A stretch of 64,000 nt of DNA, taken from Rhodoferax fermentans. Lineage in GTDB: Bacteria; Pseudomonadota; Gammaproteobacteria; Burkholderiales; Burkholderiaceae_C. Made by a program: the position numbers and the translations under genes. Under the pieces are notes generated by a model. It searched no databases. It was not told the DNA's origin and was given only the letters and a program-made list of their open reading frames with translations. The stretch spans positions 1,860,001 to 1,924,000 of the forward strand of contig NZ_MTJN01000002.1 in assembly GCF_002017865.1 (NCBI RefSeq), in the 5' to 3' direction. Positions 62,496-64,000 of this stretch are shown piece after piece (within the stretch, counting starts at the first letter, position 1; every line of letters starts with the position of its first letter).

Positions 62496-63434
62496 GCTTT
62501 GACAACGGGCCAGAATGGCCTGGGCCAACTGGGGCAGCAGCGCGGGCGAGAGGTCGTGCCCCATGCCCTCCACCACCAGCAATTTGGCACCGGGGATGTG
62601 GTCCGCCGTGTCCTGGCCGCCGGGCAGGGGCACCAGCGGGTCGTCGCGGCCATGGATGACCAGGGTGGGTGCGGTGATGCGGCGCAGCAAGGGGCGGCGG
62701 TCACCACTGGCGATGATGGCCATCACCTGGCGCGTCAGGCCAGCGGGTTCATAGGCGCGCCGGATGCCGCGACCAACCCGCTCGCGCAACGCTGCGTCAG
62801 ACTCACGGAACACCGGGCTGCCGATGGTGCGCACGATGCGCACCTGGTTGTCGATCACCGATTCGATGTCCTTGGGCCGCGCCGGGCGGCTCACCACCAC
62901 ACGGCGCACATGCAACGCGGGTTGTTGCAGGCGCGGGTGGCCACTGGTGGACATGATGGAGGTCAGGCTCAGCACCCGTTGCGGGTGCGCAGCGGCCAGC
63001 ACCTGGCCAATCATGCCGCCCATCGACACCCCAACGATGTGGGCCTGCTGGATCTGCAGCGCATCCATCACCCCCAATGTGTCCAACGCCATGTCGTGCA
63101 AGGTGTAGGGCGAAGGCACCGGCAGCTTGAGCACCGAGGCGGCAATGGTGCGCAGCAAGTCAAACCGCCCATGGGCCGGGGCACGGGCCGACAGGCCGCA
63201 GTCGCGGTTGTCAAAACGCACCACGCGGTAGCCGCCTGCCACCAGGGCCTGGCACAAGCTGTCGGGCCAGGCCACGAGCTGCAAGCCCAAACCCATGATC
63301 AGCACCATGGCCGGATGCGCCGGGTTGCCCAGCACCTCGTAATGGATGGGCCAGGCGCCGCTGGTGCGGCCTTCGACAGGCGCCAGCGGGGCCAAAGCGG
63401 CAGCACACGAGGGGTTGGGGTGGGGTGAGTTCAT
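62466..63434 (-). CDS. Alpha/beta hydrolase
   Basis: A 322-residue alpha/beta hydrolase of the aromatase/RsbQ/epoxide hydrolase-like type with MVLIMGLGLQLVAWP (oxyanion segment, about 42-56), FDNRDCGLS, the nucleophile elbow GVSMGG (Ser about 138) and a late GMGHDL (His about 290). No signal peptide. The last nine residues come from the dispersed element, which implies that the ancestral stop lay elsewhere. Substrate unknown. Confidence 0.86.
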   Translation of the reverse strand: MNSPHPNPSCAAALAPLAPVEGRTSGAWPIHYEVLGNPAHPAMVLIMGLGLQLVAWPDSLCQALVAGGYRVVRFDNRDCGLSARAPAHGRFDLLRTIAASVLKLPVPSPYTLHDMALDTLGVMDALQIQQAHIVGVSMGGMIGQVLAAAHPQRVLSLTSIMSTSGHPRLQQPALHVRRVVVSRPARPKDIESVIDNQVRIVRTIGSPVFRESDAALRERVGRGIRRAYEPAGLTRQVMAIIASGDRRPLLRRITAPTLVIHGRDDPLVPLPGGQDTADHIPGAKLLVVEGMGHDLSPALLPQLAQAILARCQSISASGPYNH

Positions 63435-63501
63435 TTTCGAAACGTCGTTCCGGATTTTACGGCGTCGCCGTGGGGGTCAACAGGTCGCGTGATGCTACCC
63501 A

Positions 63502-63549
63502 CTCTATAGCTATGGGTCCTTTGAATATAAGGGCTAACAGCCATTTTTA
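63502..63549 (+). repeat. Dispersed element at the LysR gene stop
   Basis: TCTATAGCTATGGGTCC, then ATATAAGGGCTAACAGCC, directly followed by the complement of the LysR TAA stop (63547-63549). CCTT/AAGG still pair. It fills most of the gap between the hydrolase and LysR genes. Confidence 0.65.
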
Positions 63550-64000
63550 CCCAAAATCTGCGGCGAGGCCAGCCACCACAAAGTCGATCCAGACACGCAA
63601 CTTGGGCGCCAGATAACGGTTAGGCGGGTACAGCAGCCAGGCCGTCCCGGCGTAGTCGGTGACATGGGTCCAGTCGTCCAGCACCGACACCAGTTGCCCA
63701 CTGGCCAGCGCCTGGCGTGTTGTGAAGTCGGGCAGGCTGGCCAGGCCCAGGTGCTGCAAGGCGCCGTCAAGCCGTACCTCGCTGTGGTTCGCGACATAAC
63801 GACCAGACACACGCACCGTCACCTCGTCGCCGCCCTGGCGAAAGCGCCAGTGGCGGTCGCGTTCGTCTTCGCCCAGGTACAGGCAGCTGTGCTGGGCCAG
63901 ATCACGCGGGTGCACCGGTGTGCCGTGGGTGCGCAGGTAGTTGGGGCTGGCGCACACCCGGTGATGCACCGGCATCAGCGGGCGCCCGGCCAGGCCGGGT
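63547..64000 (-). CDS. LysR-family transcriptional regulator, N-terminus beyond window
   Basis: The visible C-terminal ~150 residues are a LysR substrate-binding domain of the type found in many betaproteobacterial regulators (RVCASPNYLRTHGTP, then PDFTTRQALASGQLVSVLDDW and the ending LAPKLRVWIDFVVAGLA). The helix-turn-helix part lies beyond position 64000. The target genes cannot be seen. The stop codon touches the dispersed element at 63502. Confidence 0.88.
   Translation of the reverse strand, partial: PGLAGRPLMPVHHRVCASPNYLRTHGTPVHPRDLAQHSCLYLGEDERDRHWRFRQGGDEVTVRVSGRYVANHSEVRLDGALQHLGLASLPDFTTRQALASGQLVSVLDDWTHVTDYAGTAWLLYPPNRYLAPKLRVWIDFVVAGLAADFG

Overview
The window reads as a chromosomal segment of a betaproteobacterium of the order Burkholderiales, most likely family Comamonadaceae and Rhodoferax/Polaromonas-like. 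This is an inference from gene neighbourhoods (leuS-lptE, glnE beside yhdP-nit-mltA, kdsD-kdsC-lptC, metX-metW), protein style and high GC; no database search was possible. It is almost entirely coding and opens inside leuS and closes inside a LysR-type regulator gene.

Layout. 0-9 kb: leuS, lptE and holA, split by an ornithine cyclodeaminase gene, its divergent Lrp-type regulator and a chemoreceptor; cheV follows. 8.7-17.5 kb: mltA, a nitrilase-family amidase and yhdP on the minus strand, glnE divergent. 17.5-29.8 kb: cytochrome c'-like protein, rfaE2, a degenerate HD-GYP-like protein, mnmE, apt, a Kef-type antiporter, kdsD-kdsC-lptC, a short-chain dehydrogenase, a glycine-rich RRM protein and a patatin. 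30-40.7 kb: two separate pairs of a periplasmic binding protein with a membrane c-di-GMP enzyme, a DegP-like protease, a GDT1-family manganese exporter behind a yybP-ykoY riboswitch, and hyi. 40.8-46.2 kb: metX-metW behind a SAM-II riboswitch with its own terminator, an old yellow enzyme, chrA and a TerC-family gene.

The most unusual region is 46.4-59.8 kb. A three-gene plus-strand operon (class III aminotransferase, FemAB-like acyltransferase, arginase-family hydrolase) converges on a nine-gene minus-strand operon whose genes nearly all overlap by 4-14 nt: outer-membrane factor, FtsX-type permease, ABC ATPase, lipoprotein adaptor, HAD phosphatase, alpha/beta hydrolase, two half-size DMT proteins and a DegT-type aminotransferase. 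A two-component system sits divergently next to the outer-membrane factor. No known pathway matches the set. It looks like an undescribed system that makes an amine- or amino-acid-derived small molecule (or a modified envelope component) and exports it through a dedicated tripartite pump.

A second notable signal is a dispersed element of about 40-60 nt (core AGCT...AAGGGCYAGAGGC). About ten copies are visible, several touching stop codons and at least three lying in frame inside leuS, mnmE and the dehydrogenase. The end of the window holds a GNAT acetyltransferase, a hemerythrin, a small SANT-like protein, a hexose-6-phosphate mutarotase, an alpha/beta hydrolase and the truncated LysR gene.
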